This document shows positions 1 to 12,933 of a DNA stretch of 58,079 bases, in pieces. Within the stretch, counting starts at the first letter, position 1; the number at the start of each line of letters is the position of its first letter. The notes beneath the pieces were generated by a model, which was not told the origin of the DNA, did no database searches, and saw nothing but the letters and a program-made list of their open reading frames with translations. The stretch covers positions 1 to 58,079 of the forward strand of contig CACJYF010000004.1 of the NCBI GenBank assembly GCA_902597575.1, written 5' to 3'. A program made the position numbers and the translations under genes. The stretch comes from an uncultured Pelagibacteraceae bacterium. GTDB taxonomy: Bacteria; Pseudomonadota; Alphaproteobacteria; Pelagibacterales; Pelagibacteraceae.

Positions 1-211
1 CTAAGCCTGCTAAAAAAACTAAAAGATAATCAAAATTTTTAAAATCTTTTAAAGTAAAGAAAAAAATTAAAATGAAAGGAAAATTGAATGAAAAGTATTC
101 AAGTTTCAAATAATTTAGGTCAAATTCATTTAATACAGAAATAAATAACACTATTATTGGTAAAAAAGAGTAAAATTTAATGTAAAAACCTCTTGATTTA
201 AAATTACTCAT
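1..211 (-). CDS. mreD: Rod shape-determining protein MreD, N-terminal part (truncated by window edge)
   Basis: Reverse complement from ATG at 211 reads MSNFKSRGFYIKFYSFLPIIVLFISVLNEFDLNYLKLEYFSFNFPF..., open to the window edge, hydrophobic, overlaps the 3' end of mreC; mreB-mreC-mreD order. Confidence 0.7.
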   Translation of the reverse strand, partial: MSNFKSRGFYIKFYSFLPIIVLFISVLNEFDLNYLKLEYFSFNFPFILIFFFTLKDFKNFDYLLVFLAGL

Positions 212-1433
212 CAGTCTGTCCTTTATTCATTACACAACTTTTGTATTCTAAAGTTCCTACTTCAAAACCATCATTATTTAAGAAAGACTTACGACATGTG
301 TGACCAAATTTTAGATTTAATCTTAAAAACTCAATTTCATCCAAGTCAATATTGTACTGAGCGATTATTTGTTTTTGATCATAAACTTCATTTTTAAAGT
401 CTGAAATTTGTTTATTTAAATTATTAATTGTGATTTTTAATAGTTCATTCTCATCTTTAAATTTTGAATTTGTTTGTTCAATAATCTTTTTTTCATCTTC
501 TAGTATTTGTAATTTTGTATCCACTGTGTTATTTATTTGTGAATTCCCTGCATCAGCTTTTTGATTTTCATTCTTAACGTCAATTTTAGTAACTAATTCG
601 GCAAAAACATACTTTAATTGGCTAAAATCGCTGTAAAAGTCTACTTTAAATTTTTTTGAGCTTCCTGTTTCCGCCACATCTACTCTTCCAATAGGAATAC
701 CACTTTTAAAAATTGCACCAGTGCCTGATGTGTAAACTATACTATCCTGTGAAATTAAATTTGAAATACCCTCTTTAATATATTTTATTTCACCATAATT
801 CTCACCAGTTCCTGTTATAATTGCTTGAATATTTTGTGGCGCTATCGTTACCGGAACATTGGAATTAAGATCAGATAGTAATAAAACTCTTGAAGTTTTA
901 TAATTTACCTCAACCACTCTGCCAACTAAATATGATCTATCATAAATGTTAGTACCAATTTTAATATTATCCTTACTACCTTTGTTAATAATGATACTTT
1001 TTAAATATGGGCTGTCATGGTCGACAATTATTTTAGCTAACAGTTTATCTGAACTTAAAGTATAATTATTTATAAGTTCTTTTAGTTCTTCATTTTCAAA
1101 TTGAGTTATTTTATCTGAGATGCTTTTAGACTTTAACTCGTTAAGCTCTTCTTTGTTTATTTTATAATTTTTAAAAAAAGTTGAATATTCCCTTATTTCA
1201 AAAAAAGTGTTTTTTAAAAAGTTTTCAGGTATTGAGACAATAAATGAGGATCTATATACCGCCTCACTAATTCCTGCTTTTAAATACCTTATAAACTTTA
1301 AATCAAAACTAGATAAAACAATTATAAAAATAGATATAAAAACTAACGTTAATAACGAAAACTTTTGTTGAGTGCTTTTTTTTAAAAAAGCAGAACGAAT
1401 TGCAATTATAAAATCATCTCTGCTAGAGGCCAT
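204..1433 (-). CDS. mreC: Rod shape-determining protein MreC
   Basis: N-terminal TM, coiled coil, MreC core (SPYLKSIIINKGSKDNIKIGTNIYDRSYLVGRVVEVNYKTSRVLLLSDLNSNVPV), directly downstream of mreB. Confidence 0.92.
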   Translation of the reverse strand: MASSRDDFIIAIRSAFLKKSTQQKFSLLTLVFISIFIIVLSSFDLKFIRYLKAGISEAVYRSSFIVSIPENFLKNTFFEIREYSTFFKNYKINKEELNELKSKSISDKITQFENEELKELINNYTLSSDKLLAKIIVDHDSPYLKSIIINKGSKDNIKIGTNIYDRSYLVGRVVEVNYKTSRVLLLSDLNSNVPVTIAPQNIQAIITGTGENYGEIKYIKEGISNLISQDSIVYTSGTGAIFKSGIPIGRVDVAETGSSKKFKVDFYSDFSQLKYVFAELVTKIDVKNENQKADAGNSQINNTVDTKLQILEDEKKIIEQTNSKFKDENELLKITINNLNKQISDFKNEVYDQKQIIAQYNIDLDEIEFLRLNLKFGHTCRKSFLNNDGFEVGTLEYKSCVMNKGQTDE

Positions 1434-1436
1434 CTT

Positions 1437-4063
<2,627 letters not shown>

Positions 4064-4131
4064 GAAATATACAACCTATCGTTTAGATTGCAAAATAAAT
4101 CAACTAAATTAGCCCAATTTGAAACAAGAAT

Positions 4132-5166
<1,035 letters not shown>

Positions 5167-5175
5167 TTAGTAAAT

Positions 5176-5724
5176 TTATTTAAATATTTCAGAACCCCTA
5201 GTCATAGCTATCGCACCCGTTCTTGATGTGCTTATGAGTCCATCTGACTTTAGTTTTTTATTCATTTTATCAATTTCTCTTCGTAGTGCAGTAATTTGAA
5301 TTACTACAGATTTTTTTGTTTTATCTAATATTACTGGATTGAAAGTTTTGCAAGCTTTAAGACATTTATCAATTTTGTTTTTATTTCCTACAACTTTAAG
5401 CAGAGCCATTTCTTTAAAAATGACTTTTTTATCCTCTCGTTTAAAGTCTGCAACTTTATGAACTGGGACTAATTTCTTTAATTGTAGTTTAATTTGATCA
5501 ATTACTTGGGGTGTTCCAGTCGTTACAATAGTAATTCTTGATATATTTTTGGTTGCATCGATCTCTGCTACAGCTAGAGACTCTATATTGTAACCTCTGC
5601 CAGAAAATAATCCGACTACTCTTGCAAGTACTCCAGCTTCATTATCTACCCAGACTACAATAATATGAGTATCAGATTTACTTTTTTTTGTTGGAATATT
5701 ATAAGCTGATTTTGGGTTTGACAT
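5176..5724 (-). CDS. ilvH: Acetolactate synthase small subunit
   Basis: ACT domain VDNEAGVLARVVGLFSGRGYNIESLAV. Confidence 0.96.
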   Translation of the reverse strand: MSNPKSAYNIPTKKSKSDTHIIVVWVDNEAGVLARVVGLFSGRGYNIESLAVAEIDATKNISRITIVTTGTPQVIDQIKLQLKKLVPVHKVADFKREDKKVIFKEMALLKVVGNKNKIDKCLKACKTFNPVILDKTKKSVVIQITALRREIDKMNKKLKSDGLISTSRTGAIAMTRGSEIFK

Positions 5725-7490
5725 TAAACTAAGGCTTTTCCTTTACCTGTAATCTTATTATCTTTTTTATCATTTGGACCTAAAATCATCTGATTGTGAG
5801 GTTTTCCAGATGGTATCATTGGAAAGCAATTCTCGTTAGGGTCAACCCTGCAATCAAAAATTACTGGACCATTATGCTCTAACATTTCATTTATTTTAAC
5901 ATCTAATTCATCTGGATTATCAGCTTTAATTCCTTTACACCCATATGCCTCTGCTAATTTTACAAAATCTGGCAATGCTTCTGAATAACTCTCAGAATAG
6001 TTTTTTTCATGAAGTAATTCCTGCCATTGCCTTACCATTCCCATATATTGATTATTCAAAACAAATATTTTAATTGGCAAATTATACTGAACTGCTGTTG
6101 ACATCTCTTGCATAGTCATTAGTACCGATGCCTCTCCAGCAATATCAATAACAAGCTTATCAGGATGCGCAATTTGAACACCTACCGCAGCTGGGAGACC
6201 ATATCCCATTGTCCCAAGTCCGCCAGATGTCATCCATCTATTTGGTTTATTAAATTTATAATGTTGTGCGGCCCACATCTGATGTTGACCGACTTCTGTA
6301 GTAATAAAAGTATCTTGATTTTTTGTTAATTCGTATAATCTTTGCACCGCGTGCTGGGGTTTAATAGATTCTTTACTATTTATAAAACCGAGTGAGTCTT
6401 TTTCTCTCCATTTTTCAATTTTTTCCCACCATTTAGAAACATTTTGTTTATTTGAATTTTTAAAACCATTTTTTTTTTGACTAATAGTTTTAACGGCTGC
6501 TTTGAGAACCTCATTCACATCACCCACGATCGCTAAATCAACTTTAATTATTTTATTTATCGAAGATGGATCAATATCAATATGAACTTTTTTAGATTTG
6601 GGAGAAAATTCATCTATCTTTCCAGTAATTCTGTCATCAAATCTTGCTCCAATATTTATTAATAAATCGCAATCATGCATAGCATTATTTGCTTCATAAG
6701 TTCCATGCATGCCAAGCATACCTATAAACTGACTATCATCTCCAGGAAAAGCCCCTAGACCTTGTAATGTTGACGTAATCGGAAAACCAATCATTCGCAC
6801 AAACTCTCTTAGTGATTCACTTGCTTCTGGGCCTGAGTTGATAACTCCACCACCAGTGTAAACTACAGGTTTTTTTGCTTTCGCAATTAAGTCAACTAAT
6901 TCATTAATTTCTTCTTGAGAAAAATTGTTATGCAATTTTCCATTAGATTTTTTTTCTTTTTTTGGTTTAGTATATTTGATTTTTGCGAATTGAATATCTT
7001 TTGGAATATCTACTAAAACAGGACCTGGCCTTCCTGTTGTGGCAACTCTAAAGGCCTCATGAAGAGTTTTTGATAATTCTTTAATGTCTTTCACTAACCA
7101 ATTATGTTTTGTGCATGGTCTAGTAATTCCCGTTGTATCGCACTCTTGAAAGGCATCTGTTCCTATCAAATGCGTTGGTACTTGTCCTGAGATACAAACT
7201 AATGGTATCGAATCCATATAAGCATCAGTCAAAGCTGTAACTACATTTGTAGCTCCCGGTCCAGAAGTAACTAGAACAACACCAGGTTTACCAGACGATC
7301 TGGCATAACCCTCGGCTGCATGACCGGCACCTTGTTCGTGTCTAACTAATATATGCTTTATAGAAGAGTGATTTTTTAATTCATCATAAATTGGAAGAAC
7401 AGCACCTCCAGGATAACCAAAAATAAATTCGACGTCTTGATCCTCAAGGCATTTGAAAACAATTTCAGCTCCTGAATATAATTTAGACAT
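5724..7490 (-). CDS. ilvB: Acetolactate synthase large subunit
   Basis: TPP enzyme; IFGYPGGAVLPIYDEL, RHEQGAGHAAEGYAR, GLGTMGYGLPAAVG. Confidence 0.98.
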   Translation of the reverse strand: MSKLYSGAEIVFKCLEDQDVEFIFGYPGGAVLPIYDELKNHSSIKHILVRHEQGAGHAAEGYARSSGKPGVVLVTSGPGATNVVTALTDAYMDSIPLVCISGQVPTHLIGTDAFQECDTTGITRPCTKHNWLVKDIKELSKTLHEAFRVATTGRPGPVLVDIPKDIQFAKIKYTKPKKEKKSNGKLHNNFSQEEINELVDLIAKAKKPVVYTGGGVINSGPEASESLREFVRMIGFPITSTLQGLGAFPGDDSQFIGMLGMHGTYEANNAMHDCDLLINIGARFDDRITGKIDEFSPKSKKVHIDIDPSSINKIIKVDLAIVGDVNEVLKAAVKTISQKKNGFKNSNKQNVSKWWEKIEKWREKDSLGFINSKESIKPQHAVQRLYELTKNQDTFITTEVGQHQMWAAQHYKFNKPNRWMTSGGLGTMGYGLPAAVGVQIAHPDKLVIDIAGEASVLMTMQEMSTAVQYNLPIKIFVLNNQYMGMVRQWQELLHEKNYSESYSEALPDFVKLAEAYGCKGIKADNPDELDVKINEMLEHNGPVIFDCRVDPNENCFPMIPSGKPHNQMILGPNDKKDNKITGKGKALV

Positions 7491-7544
7491 TTAAGCAATC
7501 TAGCTGAAGTTGTGCTTATTGGTCAAGGTAAAGTAAAAAAATAT

Positions 7545-8453
7545 CTAAATATTTTTAAGAAAGTTGTTCAGCCTGTTATGCTTGATTTTGTTCCAATCCA
7601 TCATATTTCCTCTGCCCCAAGTAACCTGTCTTTTAGCGTACTGCCTAGTCTTTATTGATATTCTTTCAATAACCTCATTAATTTCAATTTTTTTATCAAT
7701 AAAGTCCTTAATTTCAATTAAGCCTATTGCCTTAGTAGCAGTTCTTTTTTTTGAAATCTTCATTTTCAAAAATTTTTTAACCTCTAAAATGGCGCCTTTG
7801 TTGATCATATTTTGAGCACGGTTGTGAATCTTATTTACTAAAATATCTCTTGGGTAATCGATGTAAATTTTATAAAAGTCTTTATCTTCAAAAATTGATT
7901 TAGTTGCCTTAAACCACTCAAGTAATGTTTTTTTAGTAAATAGTTTAACTTCATAAGCCCTTATTAATCTTTGGGTATCAGATGGATTGACGTAATCTTG
8001 AATTTTTGGATCAAGTTTTTTTAATTTTTTTAGAAAAATTTTATTACCCATAGCGCTGTTTAATTCCCTAACTTTTTCTCTAATTTGAATTGGAATTTTA
8101 GGAATGTTAACTATCCCATCAGTTAACGTTTTGAAATATAAACCAGTACCTCCAACTATTATTGGAACATTCTTTCTCTTTTTAATTTCAGAAATTTTTT
8201 TTTTTGCAGCTTTAAGCCATTCTCCTGATGAGTAATTTTTTTTTACAGACTGAAATCCATATAAATGATGCTTAATCTTTTTGTAATCTTTTTTAGATGG
8301 TCTAGCAGATAAAATTTTGAGTTCTTTATAAACTTGCATACTATCGGCATTAATTATTTCACCCTTTATTTTTTTTGCGAGTTTTACTGCAAATTCTGAT
8401 TTTCCAGATGCTGTGGGTCCATAGATTAAAATAATTTTGGATTTAAAATCCAT
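7545..8453 (-). CDS. miaA: tRNA dimethylallyltransferase
   Basis: IYGPTASGKSEFAVKLAK, INADSMQVYKELKILSARPS, VGGTGLYFKTL. Confidence 0.97.
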   Translation of the reverse strand: MDFKSKIILIYGPTASGKSEFAVKLAKKIKGEIINADSMQVYKELKILSARPSKKDYKKIKHHLYGFQSVKKNYSSGEWLKAAKKKISEIKKRKNVPIIVGGTGLYFKTLTDGIVNIPKIPIQIREKVRELNSAMGNKIFLKKLKKLDPKIQDYVNPSDTQRLIRAYEVKLFTKKTLLEWFKATKSIFEDKDFYKIYIDYPRDILVNKIHNRAQNMINKGAILEVKKFLKMKISKKRTATKAIGLIEIKDFIDKKIEINEVIERISIKTRQYAKRQVTWGRGNMMDWNKIKHNRLNNFLKNI

Positions 8454-8456
8454 AAA

Positions 8457-9875
8457 TTAATCCAACTTAATACCAATATATCTTCTTTGATTTTGACTAT
8501 TATAAATAACAAGTAAAATTGTTTTTTGATCACTATTTAAAACTTTTTTTACAACATCAGATAAATCATCAATCGATCTTATTTTTTTCTTTTGTGCCTC
8601 TAAAATTATACTATTTAATTCTATAGATCCTTTTAGTGGACTATCATTTTCAATTTTAGTGATTACCAACCCTGACGTTTGATTAGGTAAATTTCTACTT
8701 TTAATATCTTCTTTATTAATCAACCTTACGTTAATTTTTAGTTTGTCAATTGAAATCTCTTTTGGTGAGGTTTTTTTCTCAGCAACTTTAAAGTCCTCTG
8801 AAGTTTCTAATCTACCAAGCGTGATTGTTTTGATTATCTCTTTTTTATTTCGCCAAATTTTTACTTTTACATTTTTTCCAACTTCCGTTCTAGCAACAAT
8901 TGTTGGAAGTTCTTTCATCTCCTTTATTTTCTCACCGTTAAATTCAAGTATGATATCGCCTGCCTTTACACCAGCTTTTTGAGAAGGACTGTTTTCAGCA
9001 ACACTGGCAACTAATGCACCCCTGGGTTCATCTAAATTTTCAACATCTGCAATTTCTTTTGTAACATCCTGAATTCTAACACCTAACCAACCTCTTTTAG
9101 TTTCACCAAATTCTACTAACTGGTCTATTACAATTTTTGCACTGTTAGATGGTATTGCAAAACCAATACCTATAGAACCACTTCTCCCAAGAATTGCCGT
9201 ATTGATCCCAATTACATCTCCGTTTAAATCAAAAAGGGGACCACCAGAATTTCCAGAGTTAATTGATGCATCTGTTTGTATATAATCTTCATATCGAGTT
9301 AAGCCCAATGAACGATTTCTTGCTGAAATGATTCCAGATGTAACAGTTCCACCAAATCCAAATGGATTACCAATTGCAATTACCCAATCACCAATTCTTG
9401 CTTTATCTGAGTTTCCAAATTTAACTGGAATAAATTTCTCATTAGAGTCTAATTTTAAAACAGCTATATCAGAAAGAGGATCTGCTCCTATTACCTGAGC
9501 TTTAAACTCTTTGTCACCGTTAACTCTTACTATGATATCCTCTGCATCCTGGATTACGTGATTATTAGTAATTACTAATCCCTTTTCGTCAATAATAAAA
9601 CCTGATCCTAATGCAGCAGACTTTCTTTCTTGAGGAGCTCCAAATTCTTTGAACATATCTTCAAATGGTGAGCCAGGCGGAAACTGAAATGGAAAAGGAT
9701 TTGACTGAGTGGTAACAGTTGTGGTGGTTGAAATATTTACAACTGATGGCATTAATTTTTCTGCTAAATCAGCGAATGATCTTGGAATTTCATTTGAAAA
9801 AGAGGAAATTGAATTATTACATAAAAACAATATAGAAATAAGAAAAACTCTAATTTTTTTATTAAATCTTCGCAT
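8457..9875 (-). CDS. degP: Periplasmic serine endoprotease, DegP/HtrA family
   Basis: GSGFIIDEKGLVITNNHVI, SINSGNSGGPLFDLNGDVIGIN, PDZ domains. Confidence 0.95.
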   Translation of the reverse strand: MRRFNKKIRVFLISILFLCNNSISSFSNEIPRSFADLAEKLMPSVVNISTTTTVTTQSNPFPFQFPPGSPFEDMFKEFGAPQERKSAALGSGFIIDEKGLVITNNHVIQDAEDIIVRVNGDKEFKAQVIGADPLSDIAVLKLDSNEKFIPVKFGNSDKARIGDWVIAIGNPFGFGGTVTSGIISARNRSLGLTRYEDYIQTDASINSGNSGGPLFDLNGDVIGINTAILGRSGSIGIGFAIPSNSAKIVIDQLVEFGETKRGWLGVRIQDVTKEIADVENLDEPRGALVASVAENSPSQKAGVKAGDIILEFNGEKIKEMKELPTIVARTEVGKNVKVKIWRNKKEIIKTITLGRLETSEDFKVAEKKTSPKEISIDKLKINVRLINKEDIKSRNLPNQTSGLVITKIENDSPLKGSIELNSIILEAQKKKIRSIDDLSDVVKKVLNSDQKTILLVIYNSQNQRRYIGIKLD

Positions 9876-10047
9876 AGTAAATAATTATAAAACCTATTAT
9901 TGCAAAAACTAATCCACCAGTTCTAAGTTGTCCTGAGGGAATTAGTTCCAATCTTTTCAACATACTTTTCATTTTTGATGGAAATATGGCATATAATATA
10001 CCTTCAATAAATAAGAATAGACCAAATGCAATGATCAATTCACTCAT
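9862..10047 (-). CDS. DUF2065-family small membrane protein
   Basis: 61 aa, two TM segments, position between hflC and degP as in other alphaproteobacteria. Confidence 0.8.
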   Translation of the reverse strand: MSELIIAFGLFLFIEGILYAIFPSKMKSMLKRLELIPSGQLRTGGLVFAIIGFIIIYYAKI

Positions 10048-10053
10048 TGATAT

Positions 10054-10926
10054 TTAGTTTGATTGAGGCTGTTTTATATTTCCAAAAAATTTAAAAAACT
10101 CGCTGTCAGGTGATAAAATCAATGAAGTTTCACCTCCTATCAAAGCTTTTTCATATGCTTGCATTGCACGATAAAATGCAAAAAATTCTGGGTCTTGTCC
10201 AAAGGCACTAGCAAATATATTATTTCTCTTACCATCGCCCTCACCCTTCATAATCTCTGATTTTTTTTGCGCGTCAGCTAAAATTACTGTTACTTCTTTG
10301 TCTGCTGTAGAAGTGATTGTTACTGCCATCTCCGCTCCTCTTGCTCTAAATTCTTTTGCCTCTCTTTCCCTTTCAGTTTGCATTCTTCTAAAGATCGCAT
10401 CACTGTTTGCCTGAGGAAGATCAGCTCTTTTAATTCTTACATCGTTAATTTTTATCCCAAAGTTTTCAGCCTCATTATTAACTCCTTCTTGAATTAAAGC
10501 CATTTGCTTTGTTCTATCTTCTGATAATAAAGTTTGAAGTTCTTGTTGACCTAAAACATTTCTAATTCTTGAATTAATAATTGTTGCTAATCTTGATCTA
10601 GCTACCCGCTCATTACCCACAGAAATATAAAACTTTAAGGGATCAACTATTTGAAATCTTGCAAAAGCATCTACAATTAGTCTTTTTTGATCTGATGCAA
10701 TAACTTCTTCAGGTGGAGTATCTAGATTTAAAATTCTTTTATCTAAAAAAACTACGTTTTGAATAAACGGAATTTTAAAATTTAAACCTGGTTTTACAAT
10801 TATTCTTTTCGGATCACCAAACTGTAAAACGATAGCTTGATTTACTTCTTTCACAATAAAAATTGAAAAGAATAATGTTGCAGCTATTGCAACACTAATA
10901 CCAGCAATAATTTTTCCCATGTTCAT
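10054..10926 (-). CDS. hflC: Protease modulator HflC
   Basis: SPFH/band-7 protein, VKEVNQAIVLQFGDPKRI, TEREREAKEFRARGAE, next to hflK. Confidence 0.95.
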   Translation of the reverse strand: MNMGKIIAGISVAIAATLFFSIFIVKEVNQAIVLQFGDPKRIIVKPGLNFKIPFIQNVVFLDKRILNLDTPPEEVIASDQKRLIVDAFARFQIVDPLKFYISVGNERVARSRLATIINSRIRNVLGQQELQTLLSEDRTKQMALIQEGVNNEAENFGIKINDVRIKRADLPQANSDAIFRRMQTEREREAKEFRARGAEMAVTITSTADKEVTVILADAQKKSEIMKGEGDGKRNNIFASAFGQDPEFFAFYRAMQAYEKALIGGETSLILSPDSEFFKFFGNIKQPQSN

Positions 10927-10929
10927 ATT

Positions 10930-12033
10930 CTAATTAGTCACTTTCTTTTTTAATTCAGGCAATGGTAAATATGGCACTACACCTGATCCAGCATTTTTTT
11001 CAATAATTACTTTATCAATGTCTGCTAAAACTTTTTCCATAGTTTCCAAATACATTCTTTCTTGTGTTACTGATTTAGCATTTTTATACTCATTATAAAT
11101 TGCTAAAAATCTACTAGCCTCACCTTCAGCTTTTGCAACAACCTCTTTTTTATAAGCTTCAGCAGCTTGCAATATTTTAGCCGCTTCCCCTCGAGCTCTT
11201 GGTATAACATCATTTGCATATGCTTCAGCCTCGTTTTTAGATCTTTCCATATCTGCTCTTGCTGCTTGTACATCTCTAAAAGCGTCAATTACTTGATCTG
11301 GTGGATCAGCTTTTTGCGTTTGAACTTGAGTGATTTGAATACCACTTGTGTATTCGTCTAAAATTTTTTGAATAATCTCTTGAGTATCAGTTTCTATTAA
11401 AGATCTTCCCTCAGTAAGAATAGGTTGAATATTTGATCGAGCAATAACTTCTCTCATTGCAGTTTCTGCTGCAGCTTTTACGGTACCTTCTGGATCTTGA
11501 ATTTTAAATAAAAAATTTCCAGCATCTTTAATTACCCAAAAAACAGAAAAATCTATGTTAACTATATTTTCATCACCAGTTAACATTAAGCTTTCTTGTG
11601 GAACATCAGCAACACCACCTTGAGAAGAAAATCCACTATCTCTCTCAGACCTGAAACCTATATCTATTCTATTCACTTTTGTGACTTTTGGAGTTAGTGC
11701 AGACTCTACGGGAAAAGGAATATGATAATTTAATCCTGGCTGTGTAGTTTTAACAAACTTCCCAAATCTCAAAACTACACCCTGCTCATCTGGCAATACT
11801 CTGTAAAGACCGCTTGCCAACCAAACAAAACCTAAAATAAGTAAAACTAAGATAGCTTGTTTTCCACCAGAGGAACTCCCGCCTGGTAAAAACTTTTTTA
11901 GTTTTTCTTGAAATTCTCTTACAATTTTATCGATATCTGGTGGAGTCGGTCCTCTACCTGAACCATTTCTACTTCCACCTCCTGGAGGTTTGCCCCAAGG
12001 ACTACCGCCGCCTTGTCTAAAATCATCTGACAT
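10930..12033 (-). CDS. hflK: Protease modulator HflK
   Basis: Gly-rich N-terminus, YRVLPDEQGVVLRFGKFVKTTQPGLNYHIPFP. Confidence 0.95.
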   Translation of the reverse strand: MSDDFRQGGGSPWGKPPGGGSRNGSGRGPTPPDIDKIVREFQEKLKKFLPGGSSSGGKQAILVLLILGFVWLASGLYRVLPDEQGVVLRFGKFVKTTQPGLNYHIPFPVESALTPKVTKVNRIDIGFRSERDSGFSSQGGVADVPQESLMLTGDENIVNIDFSVFWVIKDAGNFLFKIQDPEGTVKAAAETAMREVIARSNIQPILTEGRSLIETDTQEIIQKILDEYTSGIQITQVQTQKADPPDQVIDAFRDVQAARADMERSKNEAEAYANDVIPRARGEAAKILQAAEAYKKEVVAKAEGEASRFLAIYNEYKNAKSVTQERMYLETMEKVLADIDKVIIEKNAGSGVVPYLPLPELKKKVTN

Positions 12034-12085
12034 TATAGAAATCTATATAATGTCTTTATGCTGAAAAACAAGGTAAGATCACATT

Positions 12086-12916
12086 ATGCCTAAAGAAAAG
12101 CCAGAATTAAGTGACGCAATGCGAAAAAAGTTGAGTAGAAAATCATCTGAAAAAAAGCCAATTAACGGAACAAAATTTACTATTGCAATTTCTAGTGCTA
12201 AGGGTGGAGTCGGAAAGTCAACTTTTGCAACAAATCTTGCTTTAGCTTTAAAACAAACAGGTTGTAAAGTTGGAATTCTAGATGCTGACATTTATGGTCC
12301 CTCAATTCCTAAAATGTTTGGAATTGATGAAAAGCCTAAAAGTGACGGTCAAAAATTAGATCCTATAATAAAATACGATATTCAATGTATGTCCATTGGA
12401 TTTCTAACAGATCAACAAACTCCAATGATTTGGAGAGGGCCCATGGTAACAAGTGCTATTAAAACATTTACACAAAAAGTTAATTGGAAAGATTTAGATT
12501 TTATAATAGTAGATATGCCACCTGGAACTGGTGATACTCAACTTACTTTTTCACAGGATATTAAAATGGATGGAGCTATAATAGTTTCTACTCCGCAAGA
12601 AGTTGCTCTGTTGGATGTAAAAAGAGGAATCAAAATGTTTGATAAACTTGGAGTTAAAATTTTAGGTTTAGTCGACAATATGAGCTACTTCATAGGAGAT
12701 GATAAAAAAAAATATTACATATTTGGAGAGGGCGGAGTAAAAAAAACTGCACTGGAATTTAATAAAGAATTTTTAGGTGAAATACCAATTGATCCAGAAG
12801 TTAGTAAAAGTGGAGATGAAGGAATACCTATTGTCGAAAAAAATCCCACAAATGAAATTTCAAAAAACTATTTAACTTTAGCGAATAAGATTAGAAAATT
12901 ATATCTAATTAATTAA
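12086..12916 (+). CDS. mrp: Mrp/ApbC-type P-loop ATPase (Fe-S carrier-like), without N-terminal DUF59 domain
   Basis: AISSAKGGVGKSTFATNLALAL deviant Walker A, DADIYGPSIPKMFG, DMPPGTGDTQLTFSQ. Confidence 0.93.
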   Translation: MPKEKPELSDAMRKKLSRKSSEKKPINGTKFTIAISSAKGGVGKSTFATNLALALKQTGCKVGILDADIYGPSIPKMFGIDEKPKSDGQKLDPIIKYDIQCMSIGFLTDQQTPMIWRGPMVTSAIKTFTQKVNWKDLDFIIVDMPPGTGDTQLTFSQDIKMDGAIIVSTPQEVALLDVKRGIKMFDKLGVKILGLVDNMSYFIGDDKKKYYIFGEGGVKKTALEFNKEFLGEIPIDPEVSKSGDEGIPIVEKNPTNEISKNYLTLANKIRKLYLIN

Positions 12917-12933
12917 AAAATCTTTATGTAATT

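Noticed and set aside
4064-4131. Possible leader/riboswitch between ilvC and leuA, and TPP riboswitch upstream of thiD/thiE-like genes
   Set aside because: Intergenic spaces are short or overlapping and contain no recognisable conserved aptamer elements.
11103-11288. 61-aa ORF on the same strand as hflK in another frame
   Set aside because: Fully inside hflK, no recognisable domain; out-of-frame artefact.
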